This document shows, piece after piece, positions 9,101-17,395 of a stretch of 42,595 nucleotides of DNA. Source of the stretch: an uncultured Sphingomonas sp. (GTDB taxonomy: Bacteria; Pseudomonadota; Alphaproteobacteria; Sphingomonadales; Sphingomonadaceae); assembly GCA_913777325.1 (NCBI GenBank), contig CAJYSA010000085.1, positions 1 through 42,595 on the forward strand. The letters run 5' to 3'. The position numbers were made by a program, and so were the translations under genes. Position 1 is the first letter of the stretch; every line of letters begins with the position of its first letter. The notes beneath the pieces were generated by a model. That model made no database searches, was not told the DNA's origin, and worked only from the letters and a program-made list of their open reading frames with translations.

Positions 9101-12100
9101 ATGTCCCGCATCTTTATCGACCGCCCCATCTTCGCATGGGTGCTGGCCATCATCGTCATGCTGGCGGGGGTCGGCGCGATCCTGTCGCTGCCGATCGCGC
9201 AATATCCCGACGTCGCGCCGCCGCAGGTGTCGATCCGCGCCACCTTCCCCGGCGCGAACGCGCAGACGATCCAGAACAGCGTCACGCAGGTGATCGAGCA
9301 ACAGCTGACCGGGATCGACGGGCTGCTGTATTTTCAGTCCAGCTCGTCGAGCCGCGGCTCGGTGACGATCACCGCCACCTTCGACAAGGGCACCGATCCC
9401 GACATCGCGCAGGTGCAGGTCCAAAATCAGGTCCAGCAATCGCTGAGCCGCCTGCCCCAACAGGTGCAGCAACAAGGGCTGGTGGTCAGGAAGTCCAACC
9501 CGGACTTCCTGTTGATCGTCGGCGTGTACGACACCACCGACAAGCTGACCAATCAGGACGTGTCGGACTTTCTCGTCTCCAACCTGCAGGATCCGCTCGG
9601 GCGAATTCAGGGCGTCGGCGACACCAACGTGTTCGGTTCGCAATATGCGATGCGGATCTGGCTCGACCCGGCCAAGCTCAACAGCTTCCAGTTGATGCCC
9701 GGCGATGTCGTCACTGCAATCCAGAACCAGAATACCGAGGTCGCGGCGGGCGAGATCGGCGGACAGCCCAGCCCGTCGACGCAGATGCTGAACGCGGTCG
9801 TCACCGCGCAGTCGCGCCTCCAGACGCCCGCGCAATTCGCGCAGATCATCCTGAAGACCGAACCGGACGGCGGCACCGTCCGGTTGTCGGACGTCGCGCG
9901 GATCGAGCTGGGTGCGGAAAGCTACAACGCGTTCAGCCGCGTCAACCGCCATCCCGGTGCGGGGATCGCGGTGCTGCTGGCGCCGGGCGCCGACGCGCTG
10001 AAGACCGCCGAACTGGTCAAGGCGCAGGTCGAGCAGGCGTCCAAGGCGTTCCCGCCCGGCGTGACCTACGCCTTCGCCAACGACACCACCGACTTCATCA
10101 AGCTGTCGATCGAGGAAGTGGTCAAGACGCTGATCGAGGCGATCATCCTGGTCGTGATCGTCATGTTCGTCTTCCTGCAAAGCTGGCGCGCAACGCTGGT
10201 CCCCGCGATCGCGGTGCCGGTGGTGCTGCTGGGCACATTCGCGGTCTTCTATGTCGCGGGCTTCTCGATCAACACGCTGACGCTGTTCGGGCTGGTGCTG
10301 GCGATCGGCCTCTTGGTCGATGACGCGATCGTCGTCGTCGCGAATGTCGAGCGGCTGCTGGAGGAAAACCCCGGCATGACCCCGCGCGAGGCGACGATCG
10401 AATCGATGAAGGAGATCACGGTCGCCCTCGTCGCGATCGCGCTGGTGCTGTCGGCGGTGTTCATGCCGATGGCGTTCTTCGGCGGGTCAACCGGCGTGAT
10501 CTATCGGCAATTCTCCCTGACGATCGTCTCGGCGATGGTGCTGTCGGTGCTGGTCGCCGTCATCCTGTCGCCGGCGTTGACCGCGACATTGCTGAAGCAG
10601 ACGCACGACCAGCATGGCGATCCGATTGAGGAAAGCTGGATCGGGCGCAAATTCCCGCGCGTCGCGCACGGGCTGGAGCGCGCGCGCGACGGCTTCAACA
10701 ATACGTTCGACCGGGGCGTGGCGCGCTACGTTGCGGGCGTGCGGCGGGTGATCGACCGCAAGGCGCTGTTCCTGCTGATCTACCTGTTGACTGTCGCGCT
10801 GCTGGCGGTGCTGTTCCTGCGGATGCCGACCGGCTTCCTGCCGACCGAGGATCAGGGCGCAGCGATCGTCCAGTTCCAGTTGCCCGCCGGTGCCACCCGC
10901 TCGCGCACCGAGGAGGTGCAGCACAAGGTCGAGGATTATCTGGCCACCAGCGAGGGCGCGAACGTCCGCACGATGTTCACGGTCAGCGGCGGGGGCGGCG
11001 GCGGTGCCAGTGGGCAGAACACCGGCCAGGGCTTCGTCAATCTGGCACCGTGGGACAATCGCCACGGCAAGGAGAACACCGCCGATTCGATCGTGGCGCG
11101 CGCCTCTGCCGCCTTCCGTGGCCTGCGCGATGCGCGCGTCTTCGCGCTGGTGCCGCCGGCGGTGCGCGGCCTTGGCCAGTCGAACGGCTTCACGATGGAG
11201 TTGCAGAATTCCAGCGGGATGACGCAGGAGCAATTCGCCGCTGCCAAGGACAAATTGCTCGCCGCCGCGAATGCCGATCCCGAACTGGCGTCGGTGCGGC
11301 TGACCGAATTGCCGGATACGCCCACGCTGAAGATCGATATCGACCAGCAGAAGCTCGCCGCGTTCGGGCTGACGCAGGCCGACGTCAACACCACGCTCTC
11401 GACCGCCTGGGGTGGCCGCTACGTCAACGACTTCGTCGATCGCGGGCGCGTGAAGCGCGTGTTCGTGCAGGGCGACGCGCCGTATCGCGCCGCGCCGACC
11501 GACCTGAACCAATGGTTCGTGCGCGGATCGAACGGGCAGATGGTGCCCTTCGCCGCCTTCGCGCAGATCGGCTGGAGCCAGGCGCCGGTCACGCTGTCGC
11601 GCTTCAACGGCATCCCGTCCTACGAATTCCAGGGCGCTGCCGCCGAGGGGAAGAGTTCGGGCGAGGCGATGGCGCGGATCGAGCAACTGGCGGCGGAAAT
11701 CCCCGGCACCAGCGTGTCATGGGCGGGCCTGTCGTTCCAGGAACGCCTGTCGGCGGGGCAGGCGCCGCTGCTCTATGGTCTCTCGATCCTCGTCGTGTTC
11801 CTGTGCCTGGCCGCGCTATATGAAAGCTGGTCGATCCCGTTCGCGGTCCTGCTCGTCATTCCGCTGGGCCTGATCGGCGCGATCCTGTTCACGACGCTGC
11901 GCGGCCTCGTCAACGACGTCTACCTCCAGATCGGCTTGCTGACGACGATGGGGCTGGCGGCGAAGAACGCGATCCTGATGATCGAGTTCGCCGAGCAGGA
12001 GGAGAAGAAGGGCAAGCGCGTGATCGACGCCGCGCTGGAGGCCGCGCGCATCCGATTGCGCCCGATCCTGATGACCAGCCTCGCCTTCATCTTCGGCGTG

Positions 12101-12406
12101 TTGCCGCTGGCGATTTCGACCGGCGCGGGTGCGAACAGCCGCATCGCGATCGGCACGTCGGTGATCGGCGGCATGGTCACCGCGACGGTGCTGGCGATCT
12201 TCTACATCCCGCTGTTCTTCGTGCTGGTCCGGCGCGGGTTCCGCGACGGGTGGAAAGGGCTGCGCCGTGGCGCCGACCCCAGCGCGGATTCGTCCCCGGA
12301 CGACCACGGCCCGCACGACCATGGCGGGCCATCCGGGGCGGACGCGCCCAAGCAGTTGCCGCGTCCGATCGACAAGCCCGCGCTGCCCGCGCCGGAGGGG
12401 GCATGA
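9101..12406 (+). CDS. RND efflux inner-membrane pump, HAE-1 type (AcrB/MexB/MexF-like)
   Basis: 1101-residue proton-driven drug/solvent efflux pump. The N-terminus is canonical (MSRIFIDRPIFAWVLAIIVM). Twelve membrane segments and two large periplasmic porter loops are visible. The paired TM4 aspartates of the proton relay are present near residue 407 (GLLVDDAIVVVANVERLLEE). A C-terminal TM block reads GLAAKNAILMIEFAEQ and RLRPILMTSLAFIFGVLPL. It is about 50 residues longer than usual because of a charged, Pro-rich cytosolic tail with a His/Asp cluster (SPDDHGPHDHGG). It lies second in a three-gene operon, and its stop overlaps the channel gene's start (ATGA). Substrates cannot be predicted from sequence. 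Confidence 0.95.
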   Translation: MSRIFIDRPIFAWVLAIIVMLAGVGAILSLPIAQYPDVAPPQVSIRATFPGANAQTIQNSVTQVIEQQLTGIDGLLYFQSSSSSRGSVTITATFDKGTDPDIAQVQVQNQVQQSLSRLPQQVQQQGLVVRKSNPDFLLIVGVYDTTDKLTNQDVSDFLVSNLQDPLGRIQGVGDTNVFGSQYAMRIWLDPAKLNSFQLMPGDVVTAIQNQNTEVAAGEIGGQPSPSTQMLNAVVTAQSRLQTPAQFAQIILKTEPDGGTVRLSDVARIELGAESYNAFSRVNRHPGAGIAVLLAPGADALKTAELVKAQVEQASKAFPPGVTYAFANDTTDFIKLSIEEVVKTLIEAIILVVIVMFVFLQSWRATLVPAIAVPVVLLGTFAVFYVAGFSINTLTLFGLVLAIGLLVDDAIVVVANVERLLEENPGMTPREATIESMKEITVALVAIALVLSAVFMPMAFFGGSTGVIYRQFSLTIVSAMVLSVLVAVILSPALTATLLKQTHDQHGDPIEESWIGRKFPRVAHGLERARDGFNNTFDRGVARYVAGVRRVIDRKALFLLIYLLTVALLAVLFLRMPTGFLPTEDQGAAIVQFQLPAGATRSRTEEVQHKVEDYLATSEGANVRTMFTVSGGGGGGASGQNTGQGFVNLAPWDNRHGKENTADSIVARASAAFRGLRDARVFALVPPAVRGLGQSNGFTMELQNSSGMTQEQFAAAKDKLLAAANADPELASVRLTELPDTPTLKIDIDQQKLAAFGLTQADVNTTLSTAWGGRYVNDFVDRGRVKRVFVQGDAPYRAAPTDLNQWFVRGSNGQMVPFAAFAQIGWSQAPVTLSRFNGIPSYEFQGAAAEGKSSGEAMARIEQLAAEIPGTSVSWAGLSFQERLSAGQAPLLYGLSILVVFLCLAALYESWSIPFAVLLVIPLGLIGAILFTTLRGLVNDVYLQIGLLTTMGLAAKNAILMIEFAEQEEKKGKRVIDAALEAARIRLRPILMTSLAFIFGVLPLAISTGAGANSRIAIGTSVIGGMVTATVLAIFYIPLFFVLVRRGFRDGWKGLRRGADPSADSSPDDHGPHDHGGPSGADAPKQLPRPIDKPALPAPEGA

Positions 12407-13968
12407 TGTTTCGCCGTATCGCCGCTCTTTGCACCTCGGTCGCGCTGGCGGGCTGTTCGCTCGCGCCCACCTATATCCGCCCTGCCCCGCCGGTCCCGAC
12501 CTCCTGGCCGGTCGGTGACGCGTACGTGCGCCAGAGTGAGGCGGCGCTACCCAGCGTCACCTATCGCGACATCTTTCGCGACTCGCGCTTGCAGGCGCTG
12601 ATCGCTCAGGCACTGGTCAACAACCGCGATCTGCGCATCGCGGTCGCCAATATCGAGGCGACGCGCGCGCAATATCGTATCCAGCGCGGCGACCTGTTCC
12701 CGCAACTGAACGCGACCGGCGCCTATAGCTATCGCGAGAGCAGCCGCGGTGGCGTCAATACCGGGATCAACACCGGCGGTGGCGTCGGCAACGGCGGCAC
12801 GGGCACCGGCACAGGAGGCACGGGCACCGGCGGGACTGGCGCGGGCACGAACCCCGGCGCGGGCACCGGGGGCACCGGCGGCACGACCGTCATCTCGGGA
12901 TCGAACAGCACGTTTCAGGCGCAACTGGGCATCACCGCGTTCGAGATCGACCTGTTCGGTCGCGTGCGGTCGCTGACCGGCGCGGCGCTGTCGCGCTATT
13001 TCGCACAGGAAGCGGCGGCGCGTGCCACGCGGCTGACGCTGACCGGCGATGTCGCGAGCGCGTGGCTCAGCTATGCCGCCGACAAGAGCCTGCTGACCGT
13101 CGCGGAACAGACCGCGGTCGCGGCACGCGCCAGCGTGCGGCTGACCGATGCACGACGCCGTGGTGGGGTGTCGCCGCGCACCGACGTGCGACAGGCCGAA
13201 CAGATTCTGGCGACCGCCGAAGCCGATCTGGCCGAGCAGCGCACGTTGCTGGCGCAAGACGTCAACGCGTTGCAGCTGCTGGTCGGCGCGCCGGTCGATC
13301 CCGCGCTGCTACCCGCCGGCATCGAGCAGGCGGCGCAGACGATCGGCGAGCTTCCCGCCGGAATCGACTCCGGCGTGCTGCTACGCCGACCCGACGTGGT
13401 GCAGGCCGAATACAGCCTGCGCGCCTTCAATGCCGAGATCGGCGCGGCGCGTGCGGCCTTGTTCCCGCGCATCTCGCTGACCGGGCTAGTCGGCTTCGCG
13501 AGCACCGCGTTGCGCACCTTGTTCTCCGGAGACTCGTTCAATTGGGCGGTCGCGCCCAATGCCAGCTATCCGATCTTCCGTGCCGGGGCGGGGCGCGCCG
13601 GGGTCGATTACAGCGTGGCGCAGCGCGACGCCGCGCTCGCCAGCTATGAACAGACCATCCAGTCGGCATTCCGCGAAGTGTCCGACGCACTGGCGCGGCG
13701 CGGCACGATCACCGAGCAGCTCGCCGCCAATCAGCGCTTCTACGTCGCCGCGCAGGATACGTTGAACCTGACCAACGCGCGCTATCGCGGCGGCATCGAC
13801 ACCTATCTGACGTCGCTAGATGCGCAGCGGCAGCTCTATTCGGCGCAGCGGACGCTGGTGCAGACGCAATTGGTGCGCGCGACCAACCTCGTCACCCTCT
13901 ATCGCACCTTGGGCGGCGACTCGCTGCTCGACGCTACCGATCAGGGGCCGCGACCGGCGGCCCGCTGA
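12403..13968 (+). CDS. RND efflux outer-membrane channel, NodT/OprM-type lipoprotein with Gly/Thr-rich loop
   Basis: 521-residue outer-membrane factor (TolC fold) that completes the efflux operon. The start is set by the ATGA overlap with the pump. Residues 1-18 are a lipoprotein signal (lipobox LAGC, Cys18). Both OEP repeats are visible: the first around VNNRDLRIAVANIEATRAQY, the second around LLRRPDVVQAEYSLRAFNAE, with the conserved FPRISLTGLVGFAS strand. It ends in the expected equatorial/coiled-coil segment (LTNARYRGGIDTYLTSLDAQ). Residues 116-163 are nearly pure Gly/Thr/Asn, inserted directly after the first barrel strand (NATGAYSYRES), where other family members have a short surface loop. 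No frame disruption. Confidence 0.93.
   Translation: MMFRRIAALCTSVALAGCSLAPTYIRPAPPVPTSWPVGDAYVRQSEAALPSVTYRDIFRDSRLQALIAQALVNNRDLRIAVANIEATRAQYRIQRGDLFPQLNATGAYSYRESSRGGVNTGINTGGGVGNGGTGTGTGGTGTGGTGAGTNPGAGTGGTGGTTVISGSNSTFQAQLGITAFEIDLFGRVRSLTGAALSRYFAQEAAARATRLTLTGDVASAWLSYAADKSLLTVAEQTAVAARASVRLTDARRRGGVSPRTDVRQAEQILATAEADLAEQRTLLAQDVNALQLLVGAPVDPALLPAGIEQAAQTIGELPAGIDSGVLLRRPDVVQAEYSLRAFNAEIGAARAALFPRISLTGLVGFASTALRTLFSGDSFNWAVAPNASYPIFRAGAGRAGVDYSVAQRDAALASYEQTIQSAFREVSDALARRGTITEQLAANQRFYVAAQDTLNLTNARYRGGIDTYLTSLDAQRQLYSAQRTLVQTQLVRATNLVTLYRTLGGDSLLDATDQGPRPAAR
12796..12831 (+). repeat. 15-bp direct repeat inside the channel gene's Gly/Thr tract
   Basis: GGCACGGGCACCGGC occurs at 12796-12810 and again at 12817-12831, a 21-bp (7-codon) period. 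It lies inside a longer imperfect GGC-ACC-type tract (about 12748-12891) that encodes the Gly/Thr loop. Because the period is a multiple of three, slipped-strand changes would lengthen or shorten the loop in frame. Confidence 0.8.
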
Positions 13969-13985
13969 CCGGCGGGCGCCGCGTG

Positions 13986-14324
13986 TCAGGCGGTTGGATC
14001 GTTGCCGCCGCCCGGCGCCACCGCCGCCCGGCCGAATTGCATGATGAGCTGCCCGATCTCGCGCGCCTGCTCCATCGATCGCTGGCCCTGCCCGCGAAGA
14101 TAGTCGCTCTGGATCTGCATCACCTGCGACAGATCTTTGGCCTGTGAAGCGGCGCGCATCGCGGCGAATGCCTCCTGCGTGTTCGCCTCGACCTGGTCGA
14201 GGATCTTCGTGCTGATCGTCTGCCCGCTTTCCATCATGTGCTGGCCGGATGTGCGCATCCGGTCGGTCGCCTGCTGCGCGGCGTCGGCGGCGGCGCGGCC
14301 CATGTCGTTGCGTTGATCGGTCAT
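13986..14324 (-). CDS. Phasin family protein
   Basis: 112-residue amphipathic, helical protein with the phasin-type signature QIQSDYLRGQGQRSMEQARE (family form: Q-S-x-F/Y-x-R-x-Q). Phasins coat polyhydroxyalkanoate granules in the cytoplasm. Small alphaproteobacterial members also occur without nearby PHA genes, as here. The rest is coiled-coil-like (TKILDQVEANTQEAFAAMRA) with a short Gly/Pro tail. GGGAG lies about 8 nt upstream of the ATG at 14324. It converges with the efflux operon, leaving only 17 nt between stops. Family call good; granule role is inference. Confidence 0.8.
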   Translation of the reverse strand: MTDQRNDMGRAAADAAQQATDRMRTSGQHMMESGQTISTKILDQVEANTQEAFAAMRAASQAKDLSQVMQIQSDYLRGQGQRSMEQAREIGQLIMQFGRAAVAPGGGNDPTA

Positions 14325-14449
14325 CCTTGCTCTCCCTTGGCCTAGCGGCAGGCTGCACGTTCGCGGTCAACCCGGCAAGGCGGTGCTTGGTTGCCGGGAG
14401 CGCCACCGCCGCGCTGGCAAAAACCCGTCCGGGACGGTATCATCCTGGC

Positions 14450-14964
14450 ATGTCTTTCTTCGCGACGACGATCGCCCCTGCCCTGCTGATCCCCGTGCTG
14501 TTCGCAGCGCCCCCGCTGCGCGCGCAGGAGCCGGCCGGTGCCGACATGTGCGCCGCGGCGCGTCCGGCCTTTCCGATCGGGTTCGAGGGGTGGAGCTCGC
14601 GCACCGCGTTCGATGCCGGTTCGGGCGCGCGGCGGAGCTGCGGCTGGTGTCGTTCGACCGGCTGGCGCCCGCAACCGCGCCGGGCCGATCCGCCGATGCC
14701 GGCGGCAATGCCGGGATGGCACTTTTTCAGGTCGCGCGCGCCGGCACCTATCGCATCGCGCTGGGCGCGCCGGCGTGGATCGACGTGGTGCGCGCCGGGC
14801 GCGCGCTGCCCGCCGCCGCGCACGGGCATGGCCCGGCGTGCACGGGAATTCGCAAGATGGTCGATTATCGTCTGTCGCCGGGGCGCTACATTCTGCAACT
14901 GACCGGCGCGCAGGCGACGACGCTGCCGGTGATGATCGCCCATCGGCAGAAGGACGCGGCATGA
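14450..14964 (+). pseudogene. Exported small protein gene split by a frameshift (apparent pseudogene or sequencing error)
   Basis: The N-terminal part reads from ATG 14450 in one frame: signal peptide (SFFATTIAPALLIPVLFAAP, cleavage near LRAQ), then ADMCAAARPAFPIGFEGW. Around 14622-14634 the coding signal moves to another frame. There it continues as AELRLVSFDRLAP, then ALFQVARAGTYRIALGAPAW, IDVVRAGRALPAAAHGHGPA, CTGIRKMVDYRLSPGRY and a stop at 14964. The two halves together form one exported protein of about 170 residues of a type I recall from sphingomonads (GFEGW opening, AWIDVVR and HGHGPAC motifs). The change equals loss of one base (or gain of two) in the GC run gggcgcgcggcgg. If left unrepaired, the first frame runs on to 14902 as an unrelated 150-residue product. 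The stop at 14964 overlaps the next gene (ATGA). Confidence 0.7.
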
Positions 14965-15584
14965 TCCACTTGCTTCTGTCGCTGGCGCTCTCCGCCGCGC
15001 CGCATGTCACCTCGCCCGTGGCGCCTCCGGTGACCGTGCCGACCCCGCTGGCCGCCGCCCCCGCACCCACGGCGCTTACTCGCGTGATCCTGACCACGGC
15101 GGCGGGCCCGATCGTGATCGGGGTCGATACGAAAGCTGCGCCGATCACCGCCGCCAATTTCCTGAAATATGTCGATGGCAAGAAGCTGGACGGCGTGTCC
15201 TTCTACCGCGCGGTGAAGGTCGCAGACGGCTACGGCCTGGTCCAGTTCGGCACCCGCAACGACCCGAAGCGGACACTGGCACCGATCCGGCACGAGCCGA
15301 CGACTCAGACCGGGCTGAGCCATACCGACGGCACGATTTCCATGGCGATGGCGTCGCCAGGCACCGCCACCGGCGATTATTTCGTCACGGTCGGCGATCT
15401 GACGTCGATGGACGCGAAGGACGGGCAACCCGGCTTCGCGGCCTTTGGGCGGGTGCTGGAGGGGATGGACGTGATCCGCACGATCCTGGCCGCGCCGACT
15501 TCGCCCACCTTGGGAGAGGGGGCGATGAAAGGGCAGATGCTGGCCCCCACGATCCGCATTGTCACCGCCCGACGCGCGCCCTGA
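14961..15584 (+). CDS. Secreted cyclophilin-type peptidyl-prolyl cis-trans isomerase
   Basis: 207-residue cyclophilin with a signal peptide (residues 1-~15, IHLLLSLALSAAPHV), so periplasmic. It catalyses proline isomerisation during protein folding. Family landmarks: VILTTAAGPIVIGVDTKAAP, ITAANFLKYVDGKKLDGVSF-YRAV, then GTISMAM and FVTVGD, and a closing FAAFGRVLEGMDVIRTIL. The position corresponding to the Arg of the eukaryotic FHR triad is YRAV. The start was chosen at ATG 14961 because of the ATGA overlap with the preceding frameshifted gene and because the long upstream extension of this frame is only a shadow of that gene. Confidence 0.9.
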   Translation: MIHLLLSLALSAAPHVTSPVAPPVTVPTPLAAAPAPTALTRVILTTAAGPIVIGVDTKAAPITAANFLKYVDGKKLDGVSFYRAVKVADGYGLVQFGTRNDPKRTLAPIRHEPTTQTGLSHTDGTISMAMASPGTATGDYFVTVGDLTSMDAKDGQPGFAAFGRVLEGMDVIRTILAAPTSPTLGEGAMKGQMLAPTIRIVTARRAP

Positions 15585-15637
15585 CGCTTCCGCCGGCATG
15601 ACGGATCGGTTACAGCGGTGACCAAAGGAGTCCGATC

Positions 15638-16867
15638 ATGACCAGCACGCTCGCCACCCGCAACGACTGGACGGCGATCGGCGCCGCCGATCTGGCCGAG
15701 GTGATCGCGTTGCGCCGGGCGATCCATGCCGAGCCGGAGACCGGGCTTCACTGCCCGTTGACCACCGCCAAGGCCAAGGCTGCGCTCTCGGGTTTGCCGC
15801 TCGAGATCCATGACAGCACCAGCACCACCGGCTTCGTCGCGATCCTGCGCGGCGGGCGGGGCGGCGCGGGCTCGAACGGGCGCACCGTATTGTTGCGTGG
15901 CGACATGGACGCGCTGCCGATGACCGAGGAGACCGGCTTGCCGTTCGCCTCCACCATCCCGGGGCGGATGCATGCCTGTGGCCATGACGCGCACACCGCG
16001 ATGCTGGTCGGCGCGGCAAAGGCGCTGTCGGCGCGCCGTGACGCGCTGTCGGGCACGATCGTGTTCATGTTCCAGCCCGGCGAAGAAGGGCATCACGGCG
16101 CACGGCACATGATCGCCGACGGGCTGCTTGATATCGCGCGTCCCGAGGCGGCGTTCGCGCTGCACATCCTGCCCAATGCGCCGGCCGGCACGTTCGTCGG
16201 GCGAGAGGGTGCGATGCTCGCCTCCACCGACACGGTTCTGGCGACGGTGCGCGGGCGCGGCGGGCATGCCGCGATGCCGCATGAGGCGGTCGACCCGATC
16301 CCGGTCGCCTGCGCGATCGTCACCGCGCTGCAACAGCATGTCGCCCGGCGCGTACCGGTGGCCGATCCGGCGGTGCTGACGATCACGCAAATCCATGCCG
16401 GATCGTCGCACAACATCATCCCGGAGGATGTGCAACTGACCGGCACGCTGCGCACCCTGTCCGATGCCACCCGCACCGCGATGCGCGAGGCATTTCACCA
16501 GATCGCACAGGGGATCGCCGCCGCGCATGGCTGCGTCGCGGAGACGTCGATCGAGGAAGGCTATCCGGTGACGAGCAACGATCCGCGCGCCACCCGCCTG
16601 CTGCGCGAGCTGTCGGCGGAGGTTCCGGGCGGCAACGGCTGGACCGCGATGCCCGCGCCGATGATGGGCGGTGAGGATTTCAGCTACGTCCTGCGCGAAA
16701 TCCCCGGTGCGATGGCATTCGTGGGCGTCGCGGCGCCGGGCACCGATTGGCGCACCAATCCGCCGCTCCACAACACGCGCATGACAATCGACGAGGACGT
16801 GATGGCGACCGGGGTGGCGATGCATTGCGCGATCGCCGAGCGCTTTCTGGAGCGGGGACTGGACTGA
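15638..16867 (+). CDS. M20 family metallo-amidohydrolase (hippurate hydrolase-like)
   Basis: 409-residue M20D peptidase/amidohydrolase of the HipO/AmhX/ILL group, which cleaves N-acyl amino acids and similar amides. Metal and catalytic motifs: LLRGDMDALPMTEETGLPFA, MHACGHDAHTAMLVG, QPGEEGHHGARHMI, and the late His in HNTRMTIDEDVM. The dimerisation (lid) domain sits in the middle (RGRGGHAAMPHEAVDPIPVA; HAGSSHNIIPEDVQLTGTLR). No signal peptide, so cytoplasmic. A good AAAGGAG Shine-Dalgarno lies 7 nt before the ATG. Overlap into the heme oxygenase reading frame is avoided if that gene starts at 16882. The specific substrate cannot be assigned. Confidence 0.9.
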   Translation: MTSTLATRNDWTAIGAADLAEVIALRRAIHAEPETGLHCPLTTAKAKAALSGLPLEIHDSTSTTGFVAILRGGRGGAGSNGRTVLLRGDMDALPMTEETGLPFASTIPGRMHACGHDAHTAMLVGAAKALSARRDALSGTIVFMFQPGEEGHHGARHMIADGLLDIARPEAAFALHILPNAPAGTFVGREGAMLASTDTVLATVRGRGGHAAMPHEAVDPIPVACAIVTALQQHVARRVPVADPAVLTITQIHAGSSHNIIPEDVQLTGTLRTLSDATRTAMREAFHQIAQGIAAAHGCVAETSIEEGYPVTSNDPRATRLLRELSAEVPGGNGWTAMPAPMMGGEDFSYVLREIPGAMAFVGVAAPGTDWRTNPPLHNTRMTIDEDVMATGVAMHCAIAERFLERGLD

Positions 16868-16881
16868 CGCCGGTGAGCGCG

Positions 16882-17391
16882 ATGACGATGCTGCGCGACG
16901 CCACCGGCGCCGCGCACGAGCGGGTCGATGCGGCGTTCGGCGCGCACGATTTGTCCTCCCCCGACGCATACCACCGCTTCCTGTCGGCGCATGCGCGGGC
17001 GCTGCCCGCCGCGGAGCGCGTCATGGCGGCATTGCCGTTCGCCCGCACGCTGCCGCTGCGCGCACCGCTGCTGGAAGCCGATCTGGCCGACCTGGGCGCT
17101 CCTTTGCCCGCACCGATGGCGTTCACGCCGGGTGAGGACGACGCCACCCTCTGGGGTGTGCTCTACGTCGTCGAGGGGTCGCGACTGGGCGGTGCGCTGC
17201 TCGCAAGGCAGGTGCCGTCCCATATGCCGCATGCCTACCTCGGTGCGGTGCATGCGCCGGGCCAGTGGCGCGCGATCCGCGCCGCGCTCGATCAGGCGGC
17301 GGCGGGGCGCGACGCGGCATGGAACGCACGGATGATCGCGGGCGCGCTGGCGACCTTCGCGCTCTACGAAGGCGCGGCGGGCGCGCGATAG
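16882..17391 (+). CDS. bphO: Biliverdin-producing heme oxygenase (bacteriophytochrome partner)
   Basis: 169-residue heme oxygenase: cleaves heme to biliverdin IX-alpha, CO and iron using O2 and reductant. The proximal heme ligand is His12 in the typical N-terminal helix (TMLRDATGAAHERVDAAFG). The distal helix carries the Gly-rich stretch LWGVLYVVEGSRLGGALLAR, and the C-terminal helix reads MIAGALATFALYEGA. The start was set at ATG 16882 because GGTGAG lies 4 nt upstream; GTG 16873 is in the same frame and possible. It ends 4 nt from the stop of the convergent bacteriophytochrome gene, and biliverdin is that protein's chromophore. Confidence 0.9.
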   Translation: MTMLRDATGAAHERVDAAFGAHDLSSPDAYHRFLSAHARALPAAERVMAALPFARTLPLRAPLLEADLADLGAPLPAPMAFTPGEDDATLWGVLYVVEGSRLGGALLARQVPSHMPHAYLGAVHAPGQWRAIRAALDQAAAGRDAAWNARMIAGALATFALYEGAAGAR

Positions 17392-17395
17392 CGCG

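Noticed and set aside
12796-12831. Short repeats considered as a CRISPR array
   Set aside because: The repeats are coding, only two copies with a 6-nt gap, and no cas gene is present.
14425-14437. CCGTCC-g-GGACGG palindrome before the frameshifted gene
   Set aside because: GC-only palindromes of this size are common by chance in this genome and no T-run follows.
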